A program made the translations under genes and the position numbers. The notes beneath the pieces were generated by a model that saw only the letters and a list, made by a program, of their open reading frames with translations, was not told the origin of the DNA and did no database searches. Of a stretch of 64,000 nucleotides of DNA, positions 25,682-33,611 are shown piece after piece. The stretch is from Paratractidigestivibacter sp963640745. GTDB taxonomy: Bacteria > Actinomycetota > Coriobacteriia > Coriobacteriales > Atopobiaceae. The DNA lies in NCBI GenBank assembly GCA_963640745.1, contig CAVIBB010000002.1:1-64000 (forward strand). Reading direction: 5' to 3'. Position 1 is the stretch's first letter, and the number at the start of each line of letters is the position of its first letter.

Positions 25682-25720
25682 CGGTCGTAGTGGCCATAGC
25701 GGTCTGGCCCGCCGTGGTCG

Positions 25721-26716
25721 CTATAACAGCTGAAGCGGCTTGTCCAACTCGCGCGAGAGCTCGGGCAGGAGCTCCGCGAACGTCGCGTCGCGCGTCTTCT
25801 TTTTGAGCTGGCATTCCCAGAGCACATGGACGGTCCAGCCTTCCGCTCGCAGGGCCTCGAGGTTCTCTCGGTCGCGCTCGACGTTGCGCGCGAACTTGGC
25901 GTCCCAGTACTCGGTGTTCTTCTTGGGCGTGGATGGGTTGCAGCGGGGGCATCGGTGCCAGAAGCAGCCGTTGATAAAGACGGCGACCTTGCGGCCCGGC
26001 CAGGCGACGTCGGGTCGGCCGGGAACTTTCCACTGCAGGCGGTAGCCGGTGAGCCCGGCCTCGCGCAGGCGCTCGCGGACGAGCAGCTCGGGTTTGGTGT
26101 CCTTGCCCTTGTTTCCCTGCATCGAGCGGTGGGTTCCGTAGTCCGTGGCTGCAGGCGCGCCCTTCTTGGCAAGAGACGCCGCCAATTTGTCCTCGGCCTC
26201 GGCGAGCCTTGCTTTTGCAAGCGCTTCCGACCAGCGCTGGGTCAGACGCTCGACGCCCCACGCTGCGTTTGCCGGGCTTGTGGAGGGGAGCACGACGGCG
26301 GGCATGCCGCAACGGTACTCGAGGTACTTGTGATAGAGGCGGCCTGCGGTGCCGCCGTTGCAAATCACCGTGGTGATGGGTGCGTCGGCAAGCACCTTGT
26401 CCACGCGGTTTTCCACAACGTTCTTTATGCTTGCGTCGCTTGAACCTTTGATGTCGCATTCTGCGATGACGTCCCATAGCGCGATGCCGTGATCGAGGAG
26501 AAACGCGCGCTTCTCGGCAACCGTTTCCGGCGCATCACACCCCTCGCACGCTGCGATAACGCGCCAAAAGCGATTCTGCGGGTTGCCGTAGTAGAACTCG
26601 TTCGCGCGACTGAGCACAGAAGGGAACGACCCCAGCACGAGAACGCGGGATCGCGCGTCGTACACGGGGTCGAAGCCATGCTCTATGTGTTGGTACTTTG
26701 CTGCCATGTCAATCAT
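25721..26716 (-). CDS. Fusion of DNA-deoxyinosine/uracil glycosylase and Vsr-type endonuclease
   Basis: The 331-residue protein joins two DNA-repair modules. Residues ~8-165 match the DNA-deoxyinosine glycosylase branch of the uracil-DNA glycosylase superfamily (HGFDPVYDARSRVLVLGSFP, FYYGNPQNRFWRVI, and LPSTSPANAAW). Residues ~193-320 match very-short-patch repair nuclease Vsr (GTHRSMQGNKGKDTKPELLV, RPDVAWPGRKVAVFINGCFW with likely catalytic Asp236, WDAKFARNVERDREN). An Ala/Lys-rich linker joins them. No cytosine methyltransferase is nearby. The start is uncertain: ATG 26716 or 26707. Together the modules could handle deaminated bases and T:G mismatches. Confidence 0.88.
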   Translation of the reverse strand: MIDMAAKYQHIEHGFDPVYDARSRVLVLGSFPSVLSRANEFYYGNPQNRFWRVIAACEGCDAPETVAEKRAFLLDHGIALWDVIAECDIKGSSDASIKNVVENRVDKVLADAPITTVICNGGTAGRLYHKYLEYRCGMPAVVLPSTSPANAAWGVERLTQRWSEALAKARLAEAEDKLAASLAKKGAPAATDYGTHRSMQGNKGKDTKPELLVRERLREAGLTGYRLQWKVPGRPDVAWPGRKVAVFINGCFWHRCPRCNPSTPKKNTEYWDAKFARNVERDRENLEALRAEGWTVHVLWECQLKKKTRDATFAELLPELSRELDKPLQLL

Positions 26717-26864
26717 TCTACCCGCACGGCGGGGGCAGTCACAAACGCGCGGGTGCTTTGGAGTGGGCTGCCTTGCTGCCTGGGCGTAAACCCGGCAGTG
26801 GGTTTGCCCCAACCTACCGGCACGATTTAACCTGTCCTCAATGGCAAGCGGAGGGAAGTGGCGA

Positions 26865-27335
26865 ATGAAATACACGGTCGTGGCGGTCGGCAAGCTTAAG
26901 GAGAAGTTCTGGGTCGCGGCGTGCGCGGAGTACGTTAAGCGTCTCGGGGCCTACGGCAAGGTTGAGGTGCGCGAGATTGCCGACATCGACCCGGCGCGAG
27001 CGGGCGGCGTGGACGCGGCCCGGCGGCGCGAGGGACAGGCGATTCTCGCCGCCATCGGCGACCGCGCGCACGTGATTCTGCTTGCCATTGAGGGTAAGGA
27101 GCGTTCGAGTGAGGACTTCTCGCGCCGGCTCGACGCGCTGGCGCTCGGCGGCAAGTCGGACATCGTGTTCGTCATCGGCGGCTCTGATGGCGTTTCGGAT
27201 GAGGTCCGCGCCCGAGCCAACGAGACGCTCTCGTTTGGGCCGATTACCCTGCCGCATAACCTGGCGCGCGTCGTGCTGCTCGAGCAGGTGTATCGAGCCT
27301 GCAAGATTTCGCGTGGTGAGCCCTATCACAAGTAG
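26865..27335 (+). CDS. rlmH: 23S rRNA (pseudouridine-1915-N3)-methyltransferase RlmH
   Basis: The 156-residue SPOUT methyltransferase modifies helix 69 of 23S rRNA. The motifs are MKYTVVAVGKLKEKFW at the start, VFVIGGSDGVSDEVRARANETLSFGPITLPHNLARVVLLEQVYRA in the knotted domain, and the C-terminal GEPYHK, which is diagnostic. GGAGGG lies 9 bases before the ATG at 26865. Confidence 0.96.
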   Translation: MKYTVVAVGKLKEKFWVAACAEYVKRLGAYGKVEVREIADIDPARAGGVDAARRREGQAILAAIGDRAHVILLAIEGKERSSEDFSRRLDALALGGKSDIVFVIGGSDGVSDEVRARANETLSFGPITLPHNLARVVLLEQVYRACKISRGEPYHK

Positions 27336-27426
27336 TTTTAGCTGCTGTTTTCTGGTAGGGTAGTACGGCAAATTTGAAACTTACGCGTGCCGGATCGACG
27401 GCCGCCGCCAGGAAAGCAGGTAGAAC

Positions 27427-27726
27427 ATGGCTCTGACCGGACGCCAGATCAGGCAGCTCCGCGCCCTCGCGCACCACCTCGAGGCCGCCGTAATCGTTGG
27501 CAAGTCCAACGTGACCGAGAACACCGTCGAGCAGGCGAGTGAGTACCTGGAAAAGCACGAGCTCGTTAAGTGCTCCGTTCTGGATACGTGCGCGCTCACC
27601 CCGCGCGAGGCCGCCGAGGAGCTGGCCGAGCACCTGGGCGCCGACGTCGTGCAGGTCATCGGCCGCAAGTTCACGCTGTATCGCGAGACCTCGCGTGAAG
27701 GCGTCCAGAAGATTCAGCTTGCCTAA
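27427..27726 (+). CDS. YhbY-family RNA-binding protein (CRM domain)
   Basis: The 99-residue CRM-domain protein has LTGRQIRQLRALAHHLEAAVIVGK (usual GxxG region replaced by VGKSN) and ends QVIGRKFTLYRETSR. Family members bind pre-50S ribosomes. AAAGCAGG precedes the ATG. It lies 2 bases ahead of rsmJ and close to rlmH, a small ribosome-biogenesis cluster. Confidence 0.93.
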   Translation: MALTGRQIRQLRALAHHLEAAVIVGKSNVTENTVEQASEYLEKHELVKCSVLDTCALTPREAAEELAEHLGADVVQVIGRKFTLYRETSREGVQKIQLA

Positions 27727-27728
27727 GC

Positions 27729-28409
27729 GTGTCTCGCCGCGATTCTCATAGCGATGCCGAGAAGGCCGCGTCCCCTGTCGAGCTTCGGCGAGACGAGCGC
27801 GGCCTTGCGCTTGTTGGCGGCGGCATGGAGCTGCGCGGCGACTTTACGCGTATGCTTCCGCGCCTTCGTCAGGGGCGCCTGCAGCAGGAGCTGCTGGTGC
27901 GCGCGGCGCGCATGCGTGGCGTGGATGAGCCGACGGCTGTGGATTGCACGGCGGGCCTCGGCGAGGACTCGCTGCTACTCGCTGCGGCTGGGTTCCGAGT
28001 CACGCTGTTCGAACGCGACGAGACGATTGCTGCGCTTCTTGCCGACGCGATGAAGCGGGCGGCCGCTGAGCCGCAGCTCGAGGAGGTCGTCGGCCGCATG
28101 ACGCTTGTGGGCGGGGACTCCATCGCGGGGCTGGCGGAGCTCGGATTCGCGCCTGATGTGGTATATCTCGACCCGATGTTTCCGGCGCGCACCAAATCCG
28201 CCGCGGTCAAGAAGAAATTCCAGTTACTCCACCACCTTGAGCAGCCCTGCGAGGAAGAAGAGGCCCTTGTGGCGGCCGCGCTTGCCGCGGGCCCGCGCAA
28301 GGTCGTGATCAAGCGCCCGGCCAAGGGGCCGCAGCTCGCGGGCATAAAGCCGAGCTACTCCATTGCGGGCAAGGCCGTCCGCTACGACGTCCTCGTCCCG
28401 GCTCGATAG
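27729..28409 (+). CDS. rsmJ: 16S rRNA (guanine-1516-N2)-methyltransferase-like protein (RsmJ family)
   Basis: The 226-residue SAM methyltransferase has PTAVDCTAGLGEDSLLLAAAGFRVTLFERDETI (motif I and acidic loop) and VVYLDPMFPARTKSAAVKKK, the RsmJ DPMFP motif. It would methylate G1516 of 16S rRNA. It starts at GTG 27729, 2 bases after the YhbY stop. The first residues are non-conserved and the start might lie slightly downstream. Confidence 0.9.
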   Translation: MSRRDSHSDAEKAASPVELRRDERGLALVGGGMELRGDFTRMLPRLRQGRLQQELLVRAARMRGVDEPTAVDCTAGLGEDSLLLAAAGFRVTLFERDETIAALLADAMKRAAAEPQLEEVVGRMTLVGGDSIAGLAELGFAPDVVYLDPMFPARTKSAAVKKKFQLLHHLEQPCEEEEALVAAALAAGPRKVVIKRPAKGPQLAGIKPSYSIAGKAVRYDVLVPAR

Positions 28410-28453
28410 CGGCCTCGCGAGCGGCTTTTGGGTGCTGCGACGACCAAACTCTT

Positions 28454-28576
28454 GAGAATGTACGATTGAAATTCGATTGAGTGAGTAGACGGGCGAAAAA
28501 CGGGTGTGTTTGCCCAGTTGACGAGCGCCAAAACCCTCTTGCTACTTACGCTTCTGAAAATCAATCGTACATTCTC
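28454..28576. repeat. ~123-bp inverted-repeat element, copy A2 (unique arms)
   Basis: Outer arms GAGAATGTACGATTGA and its exact complement (16 bp) enclose GAGTAG near the left and a core with GTGTTTGCCCAGTTGACG. The right inner partner CTACTTACG is imperfect. The core matches the A1 and A3 copies, but the outer arms are unlike any other copy here. It lies between convergent genes rsmJ and yeiH. Confidence 0.78.
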
Positions 28577-28631
28577 GGCACTTTGATTCCGCGAAGCGCC
28601 GAACGGGTCCTTCTGTGCCGGCAAAACGATG

Positions 28632-28670
28632 CCCCCGCCCTGTCCGAGAGCCACTCAGACGGGGCGGGGG
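28632..28670. terminator. GC-rich hairpin terminator between rsmJ and yeiH
   Basis: The stem CCCCCGCCCTGTC / GACGGGGCGGGGG has one G-T pair. It is followed by GTTATTT on the plus strand and by TCGTTTTG on the minus strand. It could serve both convergent genes. Confidence 0.65.
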
Positions 28671-28715
28671 CGTTATTTGGAGCCCGTTGACCGCTTTGGC
28701 AACTAGGTCCGACGC

Positions 28716-29741
28716 CTACCAGATGCCGATAAGGTGCTGCATGCCGAGGCTCACCAGCGCGATGGCGACCCAGCAACAGGCGCCGAGCGCGATGGGCTTT
28801 CCGCCGCTCTTTACCAGCTTGACGATGTCGGTGTTCAATCCGATGGCGCTCATGGCCATGACGATGAGGAACTTCGAGAGGTTCTTGAGCGGGGCGGTCA
28901 CGGCGGCGGGCAGCGCAAAGACCGTGGTCACGATACTTGCCAGCACAAAGAGGCCCACGAAGGTGGGGAAGGCGCGGCGCAGGCTGAAGGTGTTCGCGCC
29001 CTCGCCGCCGGCGCGGCGGTCAGCGCGCATCTGCCACACGGCGAGCGCGAGCGTGATCGGGATGATGGCGAGCGTGCGCGTGAGCTTAACGATGGTCGCG
29101 GCATCGAGCGTGTTCGCGCCCGGGTGCATACCGTCCCAGGCCGCGGCCGCGGCGGTGACGGAAGACGTGTCGTTGACGGCGGTGCCGGCAAAGATGCCGA
29201 AGCCCTCGTTGGTCAGGCCGAGCATGCCGCCGAGCGTCGGGAAGATGAGCGCGGCGATCACGTTGAACAGGAAGATGACCGAGATCGCCTGCGCGACGTC
29301 CTCGTCATCGGCGCGGATTACGGGCGCCGTGGCCGCGATGGCCGAGCCGCCGCAGATGGAGGAGCCCACGCCGATGAGCGTGGCGATCTTTCCGGGCACC
29401 TTCATGACGCGGCACATCACAAACGCAACGATGAGCGAGGTCGCGATGGTCGAGGCGATAATGGGTAGGCTCGTGGCGCCGACCTTCGCGATCTGGGCCA
29501 GGTTGAGGCCGAAGCCGAGGAAGACGACCGCGGCTTGCAGGATGTACTTGGACGTGAACTTGACGCCGGGCTGCAGCGCCGCGGTGTCGCGGCCGCGGAG
29601 CGCCACGGCGAGCAGCATGCCGATGAGGATGCCGAAGACGGGGCCGCCGACAACCTCGAGCTGCTGGCCGAGCAGCCAGGCGACGACGCTGATGACGAGG
29701 CACAGGGCAATGCCCTTGAGCTTCTCTGTGATGCTGGACAA
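28716..29741 (-). CDS. YeiH-family putative sulfate exporter
   Basis: The product is a ~341-residue inner-membrane protein with about ten hydrophobic helices (UPF0324/YeiH family). Conserved segments are GPVFGILIGMLLA, QAAVVFLGFGLNLAQI, GVGSSICGGSAIAATAPVI and FAGTAVNDTSSVTAAA. Family members are annotated as sulfate or sulfonate exporters without firm proof. An AAGAAGG site lies 6 bases before TTG at 29741, and that site would fall inside the protein if the ATG at 29795 were used, so I prefer TTG. Confidence 0.85.
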   Translation of the reverse strand: MSSITEKLKGIALCLVISVVAWLLGQQLEVVGGPVFGILIGMLLAVALRGRDTAALQPGVKFTSKYILQAAVVFLGFGLNLAQIAKVGATSLPIIASTIATSLIVAFVMCRVMKVPGKIATLIGVGSSICGGSAIAATAPVIRADDEDVAQAISVIFLFNVIAALIFPTLGGMLGLTNEGFGIFAGTAVNDTSSVTAAAAAWDGMHPGANTLDAATIVKLTRTLAIIPITLALAVWQMRADRRAGGEGANTFSLRRAFPTFVGLFVLASIVTTVFALPAAVTAPLKNLSKFLIVMAMSAIGLNTDIVKLVKSGGKPIALGACCWVAIALVSLGMQHLIGIW

Positions 29742-29810
29742 AACGAGCCTTCTTTCTAGCAGGGTGCTTCTTGCCGCGCGGTTTCGGGCGTGCACGGCCG
29801 GACAAAGAGT

Positions 29811-30227
29811 TTAGTCGTGCATGTGCGGGTTCACAATCTGCATGGCCACGCCATCCTCCATGACGCGGAAGCCGAACCGCTGGTAGAAGGCCGCATTCTT
29901 GCTCTCCTCGGGCATAACTTCGATGTAAAGAAAATCCCGGTAGCGCTCCTTGACCTGCTCGATCATTTGGCTCGCGATGCCGCGCCCATGATAGGCCGGG
30001 TCGACGAGCACGTAGTGCACATACGCGGCGAGCTCGCCGTCGTCGAGCGCCCGCACGAGTCCGACAAGGCGCTCGCCGTTCCAGGCCGTTAGCACGAACG
30101 ATGAACCCATGAGCGCCCGGCGGAGTCGCTGCGGGTACTGCCCCGAGACCCAGCCTACGGACAGAAAGAGCCTCTCGACCTGCTCGGCCGAGAAGCTCTT
30201 TTCGCTCGTGTAGCGAATGGCGTCCAC
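29811..30227 (-). CDS. GNAT-family N-acetyltransferase
   Basis: The 138-residue protein has VHYVLVDPAYHGRGIASQMIEQVKERY (acetyl-CoA loop), then EVMPEESKNAAFYQRFGFRVMEDG. The substrate is unknown. It follows the next gene without a gap, the two probably being co-transcribed. Confidence 0.88.
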   Translation of the reverse strand: MDAIRYTSEKSFSAEQVERLFLSVGWVSGQYPQRLRRALMGSSFVLTAWNGERLVGLVRALDDGELAAYVHYVLVDPAYHGRGIASQMIEQVKERYRDFLYIEVMPEESKNAAFYQRFGFRVMEDGVAMQIVNPHMHD

Positions 30228-30518
30228 CTAGAGCACCTCGTAGAAGCGGATGTCGGGGTCGGCGGCCCAGGTGGGGGCCAGGCCGGGGGCAACCTTCTCC
30301 TTGAACAACGGGGTCTCGAGATAGGCCTTCGCGTGCTCCATCGAGTCGAAGCCGTGGATTACCTGGACGTCCTCGTCGCGGATGAGGCATTCCTTGGTAA
30401 GGGCGCCCGCGACCTCGTCGAGGAACGGCTGGCGGTAGGTGTTGTAGACCTCAGCCGCTGCGGGGCGATTCTGGGGCTCGATGGTCATGATGACCTGAAG
30501 ATATGCCTTGACCTGCAT
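30228..30518 (-). CDS. Small protein resembling dimeric alpha/beta-barrel domain, unknown function
   Basis: The 96-residue product begins MQVKAYLQVIMTIEPQNRPAA and ends PDIRFYEVL. The beta-alpha-beta pattern and VIHGFDSMEHAKAYLETPLF look like the ferredoxin-like fold of ABM-type monooxygenases, but no catalytic motif is convincing. GGGAG lies 7 bases before the ATG at 30518. Its stop abuts the acetyltransferase start. Confidence 0.65.
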   Translation of the reverse strand: MQVKAYLQVIMTIEPQNRPAAAEVYNTYRQPFLDEVAGALTKECLIRDEDVQVIHGFDSMEHAKAYLETPLFKEKVAPGLAPTWAADPDIRFYEVL

Positions 30519-30774
30519 GTTATTCTCCCTTGTTCGGAGTCCTCGGGTCGCGGTCGCGCGCCCTGCTTGCTGACGCTCAAGATACGCGGGCGGCTCGCGG
30601 TTTCCCAGATATGGGGCAAAAGATGAGTCGCTCAAGTTCCCCTTAGTAACTAGCGCCTGCCGGGCCGGTGCCGTAGCGTATGGTTACGCGAAGAGAAGGG
30701 CTGCGGCATCCGACGCGCTGGCCGCGGCGCTGCGCGCTATCCGCGAGGTCGCCGCACGGGGAAGAGGGACCGTC

Positions 30775-31158
30775 ATGCCGCACAAACGCAAGCTTGAGAA
30801 GGACATCCGCTGTCCGTTGGAATACGGACTCGACGTGTTCGGCGGGCGCTGGAAGTCGCGCATCATCTGCGTGCTCGCCAACAAAGGAACGCTGCGCTAC
30901 AGCGGCGTGCGCGACGAGATGACCAACGTGTCCGATGCCGTGCTTTCGTCGTCGCTTAAGGAATTGATTGCCGACGGCATCGTGGCGCGTCGAAGCTACG
31001 ACGAGATTCCGCCACGCGTGGAGTACTCGCTTACCGAGAAGGGCGCGAGCGTGGTGCCGGTGTTGCAGGAAATCTGCAGGTGGGCGGGCATGTTTCACCG
31101 CGGGGTCACGGCCGATGCGCCCAAGCAGTGCCAGATGTGCGACTATACGTCGCGGTAG
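30775..31158 (+). CDS. HxlR-family winged-helix transcriptional regulator
   Basis: The 127-residue protein has the HxlR signature: CPLEYGLDVFGGRWKSRIICVLA, LRYSGVRDEMTNVSDAVLSSSLKELIADGIVARRSY, PPRVEYSLTEKG. Its tail QCQMCDYTSR carries a CxxC. It is divergent from the 96-residue protein and acetyltransferase pair, 256 bases away, and may regulate that pair. The spacer shows no clear operator. Confidence 0.92.
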   Translation: MPHKRKLEKDIRCPLEYGLDVFGGRWKSRIICVLANKGTLRYSGVRDEMTNVSDAVLSSSLKELIADGIVARRSYDEIPPRVEYSLTEKGASVVPVLQEICRWAGMFHRGVTADAPKQCQMCDYTSR

Positions 31159-31191
31159 TTCTCGACGGCGCTCTGGCATAAGGGGGATTTT

Positions 31192-31422
31192 ATGACTCGC
31201 AAGATAATCAATACCTTTGATGTGGCGGACTGCAATAAGGCGCTGGCGGCGGCAGGGCTGGAAACACGCGTCCACCTGCACGACGCCTGCGGCGCCCAGT
31301 TCTTTAGCTGGGACACGCTCGGCGAGTTGGATGCCCGGGTTCGAGAGACCGTTGCCGCCTTCTTTGCCGCCCGCGGCGTCGAGCTTGCCTTCAACGAGGA
31401 CGCGTCGTTTTACGTGCGGTAG
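31192..31422 (+). CDS. Small protein with DACG motif, RDAC-like
   Basis: The 76-residue protein MTRKIINTFDVADCNKALAA... contains HLHDACGAQFFSW and ends DASFYVR. The DACG motif recalls the short RDAC-family proteins of Clostridia and Coriobacteria, whose function is unknown. AGGGGG precedes the ATG and it follows the HxlR gene by 33 bases, so the two may be co-transcribed. Confidence 0.65.
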   Translation: MTRKIINTFDVADCNKALAAAGLETRVHLHDACGAQFFSWDTLGELDARVRETVAAFFAARGVELAFNEDASFYVR

Positions 31423-31433
31423 TTATAAATCGA

Positions 31434-31449
31434 GTATGTGACTACATAC
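31434..31449. promoter_or_regulatory. Palindrome upstream of the toxin-antitoxin-like pair
   Basis: GTATGT-N4-ACATAC lies 66 bases before the antitoxin start and is flanked by direct repeats AATCGAG at 31428-31434 and 31452-31458. TACAAT at 31471-31476 could be the -10 element. This suggests autoregulation by the antitoxin. Confidence 0.5.
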
Positions 31450-31514
31450 CCAATCGAGTCCACAAAAGCGTACAATTTAGTGATACACACGTCTTGTCAG
31501 GGTTAGGAGTCGCC

Positions 31515-31805
31515 ATGACGGTCATATATTCCTCTGCCGCGCTTAAGTCAAAGCAACGTGAGGTCAAGGACGCCGCTCTTAAGGACGTTGTGCACATAAC
31601 CGAGAACGGCAACGGGGCGTTTGTATTCTGCTCGGAGGAACTCTTTGAACGAAAACTCCGAGAAGCGGCCGAAGAGGCGGCTTATGAGGAGCGTTTGATG
31701 GCCGTCGTCGAGCGCGGACGTGCCGATTACGTTGCTGGCAGGGTTGTTGAGGGTACCCAGGCCGCTTTGGCCGCCATCGAGCAGAGGCGCGCCTCCCGTG
31801 GCTAG
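31515..31805 (+). CDS. Antitoxin-like protein (Phd/YefM-type candidate)
   Basis: The 96-residue product starts MTVIYSSAALKSKQREVKDA, then VVHITENGNGAFVFCSEELFER, resembling the Phd/YefM N-terminal DNA-binding fold, followed by a helical, acidic C-terminal tail. AGGAG lies about 5 bases before the ATG at 31515. It overlaps or abuts the next gene, as antitoxin genes usually do. The classification rests on gene order and fold pattern. Confidence 0.7.
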   Translation: MTVIYSSAALKSKQREVKDAALKDVVHITENGNGAFVFCSEELFERKLREAAEEAAYEERLMAVVERGRADYVAGRVVEGTQAALAAIEQRRASRG

Positions 31806-31806
31806 G

Positions 31807-32067
31807 ATGATCTATACCGAGGGCTTTCTTGAGGACGCCGCGAATGTCTACTCGCCTCGAGTGCAGGAAAACCTTACCGGTGTTCTGAGCGCGGTAGAGA
31901 CGTTCCCCCGCATTGGGTCTCAATCGATTCCCGCTTCGATAAAAGAGCGGTTCGGAGAGAGGGTCCTTAAGGTGGTCGTCGAGCCGTTCGACTTGATCTA
32001 CGAGTACCTGGAAGAAGCAGACGCCGTGGTTGTTTACGGCTTGGTTCCGTTTCGCGCGGCGCGCTAG
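31807..32067 (+). CDS. RelE/ParE-type toxin candidate
   Basis: The 86-residue product MIYTEGFLEDAANVYSPRVQ... has the compact beta-sheet ending FDLIYEYLEEADAVVVYGLVPFRAAR, typical of ParE/RelE toxins (a charged strand followed by the final beta-strand and an Arg). The start may be GTG 31798, which overlaps the antitoxin stop, or ATG 31807. Target and activity are not known. Confidence 0.7.
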   Translation: MIYTEGFLEDAANVYSPRVQENLTGVLSAVETFPRIGSQSIPASIKERFGERVLKVVVEPFDLIYEYLEEADAVVVYGLVPFRAAR

Positions 32068-32107
32068 GGTTGCCCTTCCGTGCAGCTGGGTTCGTGCGCT
32101 CAGCAGC

Positions 32108-32380
32108 CTACCGCCCAGCCTTGTGCGTGAGATGCCAGCCGCCGCAGTAATCGCATTCGTAGCAGTGCAGGTCCCGGGAGCCGTGGCGGCGACAGGCGCG
32201 GATGGCGTCCTCAGCCTCGGCACGCGTGGCGTAGCGCTTCTTGCGATCGCAGGCTTTGTAGCGCAGGTGCTCCTCGTGACGCGCGTCTTCGCGGGCAAAG
32301 ACGCCACCGAGCTGGTCGCCGAGCTGCGACTCGAACGCGGCGCGCTGGGCTGCGCGAGCGGATTTCTTCTTGCTGCCCAT
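32108..32380 (-). CDS. Small basic zinc-ribbon-like protein
   Basis: The 90-residue protein starts MGSKKKSARAAQRAAFES. It has CDRKKRYATRAEAEDAI and ends CYECDYCGGWHLTHKAGR, a Cys/His cluster that would bind zinc. Similar short proteins occur in actinobacterial chromosomes and phages. Function unknown. Confidence 0.72.
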   Translation of the reverse strand: MGSKKKSARAAQRAAFESQLGDQLGGVFAREDARHEEHLRYKACDRKKRYATRAEAEDAIRACRRHGSRDLHCYECDYCGGWHLTHKAGR

Positions 32381-32604
32381 GCGGCGGCCTCCTTTGTCTC
32401 GGCGTTTCCTTTTCCGGCGCCTTCCTTTGAATGTTCCCCATCCTAACCAAATGCTGCGCTGGGCCGTCGGGCTGGCCCGGTGGCAGCTTGAGTTGTCGAG
32501 CTTTTGCGAAGAAGTTAGCTATGGTTGCCGCGGCAACCTTCGCAGGAAGTTTGACTGAGCAAACTTATATCATCGGCATCTGGCGAATTGAGGGAAGGGC
32601 GCAT

Positions 32605-33267
32605 ATGCGAATCGCTGACGACAAGGTCACTCGGGTTCTCGCGGCCTCGCCGGTGTTTCGCGGCGTGCCGAGCGATTGCGTCCAGGAGGTGCTTACCGAG
32701 CTCGGGTGTACGGTCGGTAACTATGCTGAACAGGACTTTATTGCCCATGCTGGCGATGCGTTGCGGACGTACCCCGTGCTTATCTCCGGCGTGGTGGAGG
32801 CCCGGCTGCCCAAGGCGGGTGGCTATACCATCGTCGGCCGCTTCGCGCCGGGCGACTCCTTTGCCGAGGCGGTTCCGACAACGCTCAAGCATTCGCCGGT
32901 CGACATCGTCTGCATCGAAGCCTCGAGCGTGGCGTTTATTCCCGCTGCGGCCTTGGAGGAAAGCGACAGCAATAACTGCCTGCGTGTCCGGGCGAACCTG
33001 CTCGCCGAGATGTCAAAGAAGATTTCTGAGCTTTCCTACAAACTCACGTTATTTGCCGAGCCGCGGCTCCGCAATCGCCTGCTCATGTACCTCCAGGCAA
33101 AGGATACGGACGGCACGGGCGAGGTTACGCTCGAGTACAACCGCAAGGAGCTCGCCAGCTACCTGGGGGTTAACGACAAGGCGCTTTCGCGCGAGCTTCG
33201 TCGGCTACAGGACGAGGGCGTTCTCGCGGTGGACGGAAAGCATGTGCGCATTCTTACCAATGCATAA
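32605..33267 (+). CDS. Crp/Fnr-family transcriptional regulator
   Basis: The 220-residue protein has a cyclic-nucleotide-binding-like beta barrel (YPVLISGVVEARLPKAGGYTIVGRFAPGDSF) and a C-terminal HTH (NRKELASYLGVNDKALSRELRRLQDEGVL). GAGGGAAGG precedes the ATG at 32605. It has no N-terminal cysteine cluster, so it is not a classic FNR. It lies 30 bases ahead of the DUF1858-like gene and the activase gene and may control them. The effector is unknown. Confidence 0.92.
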   Translation: MRIADDKVTRVLAASPVFRGVPSDCVQEVLTELGCTVGNYAEQDFIAHAGDALRTYPVLISGVVEARLPKAGGYTIVGRFAPGDSFAEAVPTTLKHSPVDIVCIEASSVAFIPAAALEESDSNNCLRVRANLLAEMSKKISELSYKLTLFAEPRLRNRLLMYLQAKDTDGTGEVTLEYNRKELASYLGVNDKALSRELRRLQDEGVLAVDGKHVRILTNA

Positions 33268-33297
33268 ATAAATGATATTTACTCTGCGAGAGGAACC

Positions 33298-33519
33298 ATG
33301 ATGATCGACCCCTCCAAGTCCATGAACCAGATCGCCACCGAGGAACCCGCCTTCGGGGAGTTCCTGCGCTCCAAGGGCTTCCCGTTCTCGGTGAGCAATC
33401 CCATCACCAAGCTCGTGACGTTCAACGACGTCGTGAAGCTCAAGAAACTGGATCGCGAGGCGTTTCTTGCCGAGTACGAGGCGTGGGCAGCGGAGCGCGA
33501 AGGCGCCGACGAGGCCTAG
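33298..33519 (+). CDS. DUF1858-like small protein
   Basis: The 73-residue protein MMIDPSKSMNQIATEEPAFGEFLRSKGF... resembles DUF1858 (a short helical domain found beside iron-sulfur and hybrid-cluster proteins). GAGAGG precedes the start. It sits between the Crp/Fnr gene and the activase gene in the same direction. Function unknown. Confidence 0.75.
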   Translation: MMIDPSKSMNQIATEEPAFGEFLRSKGFPFSVSNPITKLVTFNDVVKLKKLDREAFLAEYEAWAAEREGADEA

Positions 33520-33611
33520 GCGGCAAGAAGGCCGACGGCAACGACGCCAGTTTGCCGCGACCGTGTTGTTTAGGTCCGCACTCTGCGAACAAAACTAAAG
33601 AGGAGATCAAC

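Noticed and set aside
25721..26716. Vsr module as evidence for a Dcm-type restriction-modification locus
   Set aside because: No methyltransferase or restriction gene is adjacent; the Vsr part is fused to a glycosylase instead.
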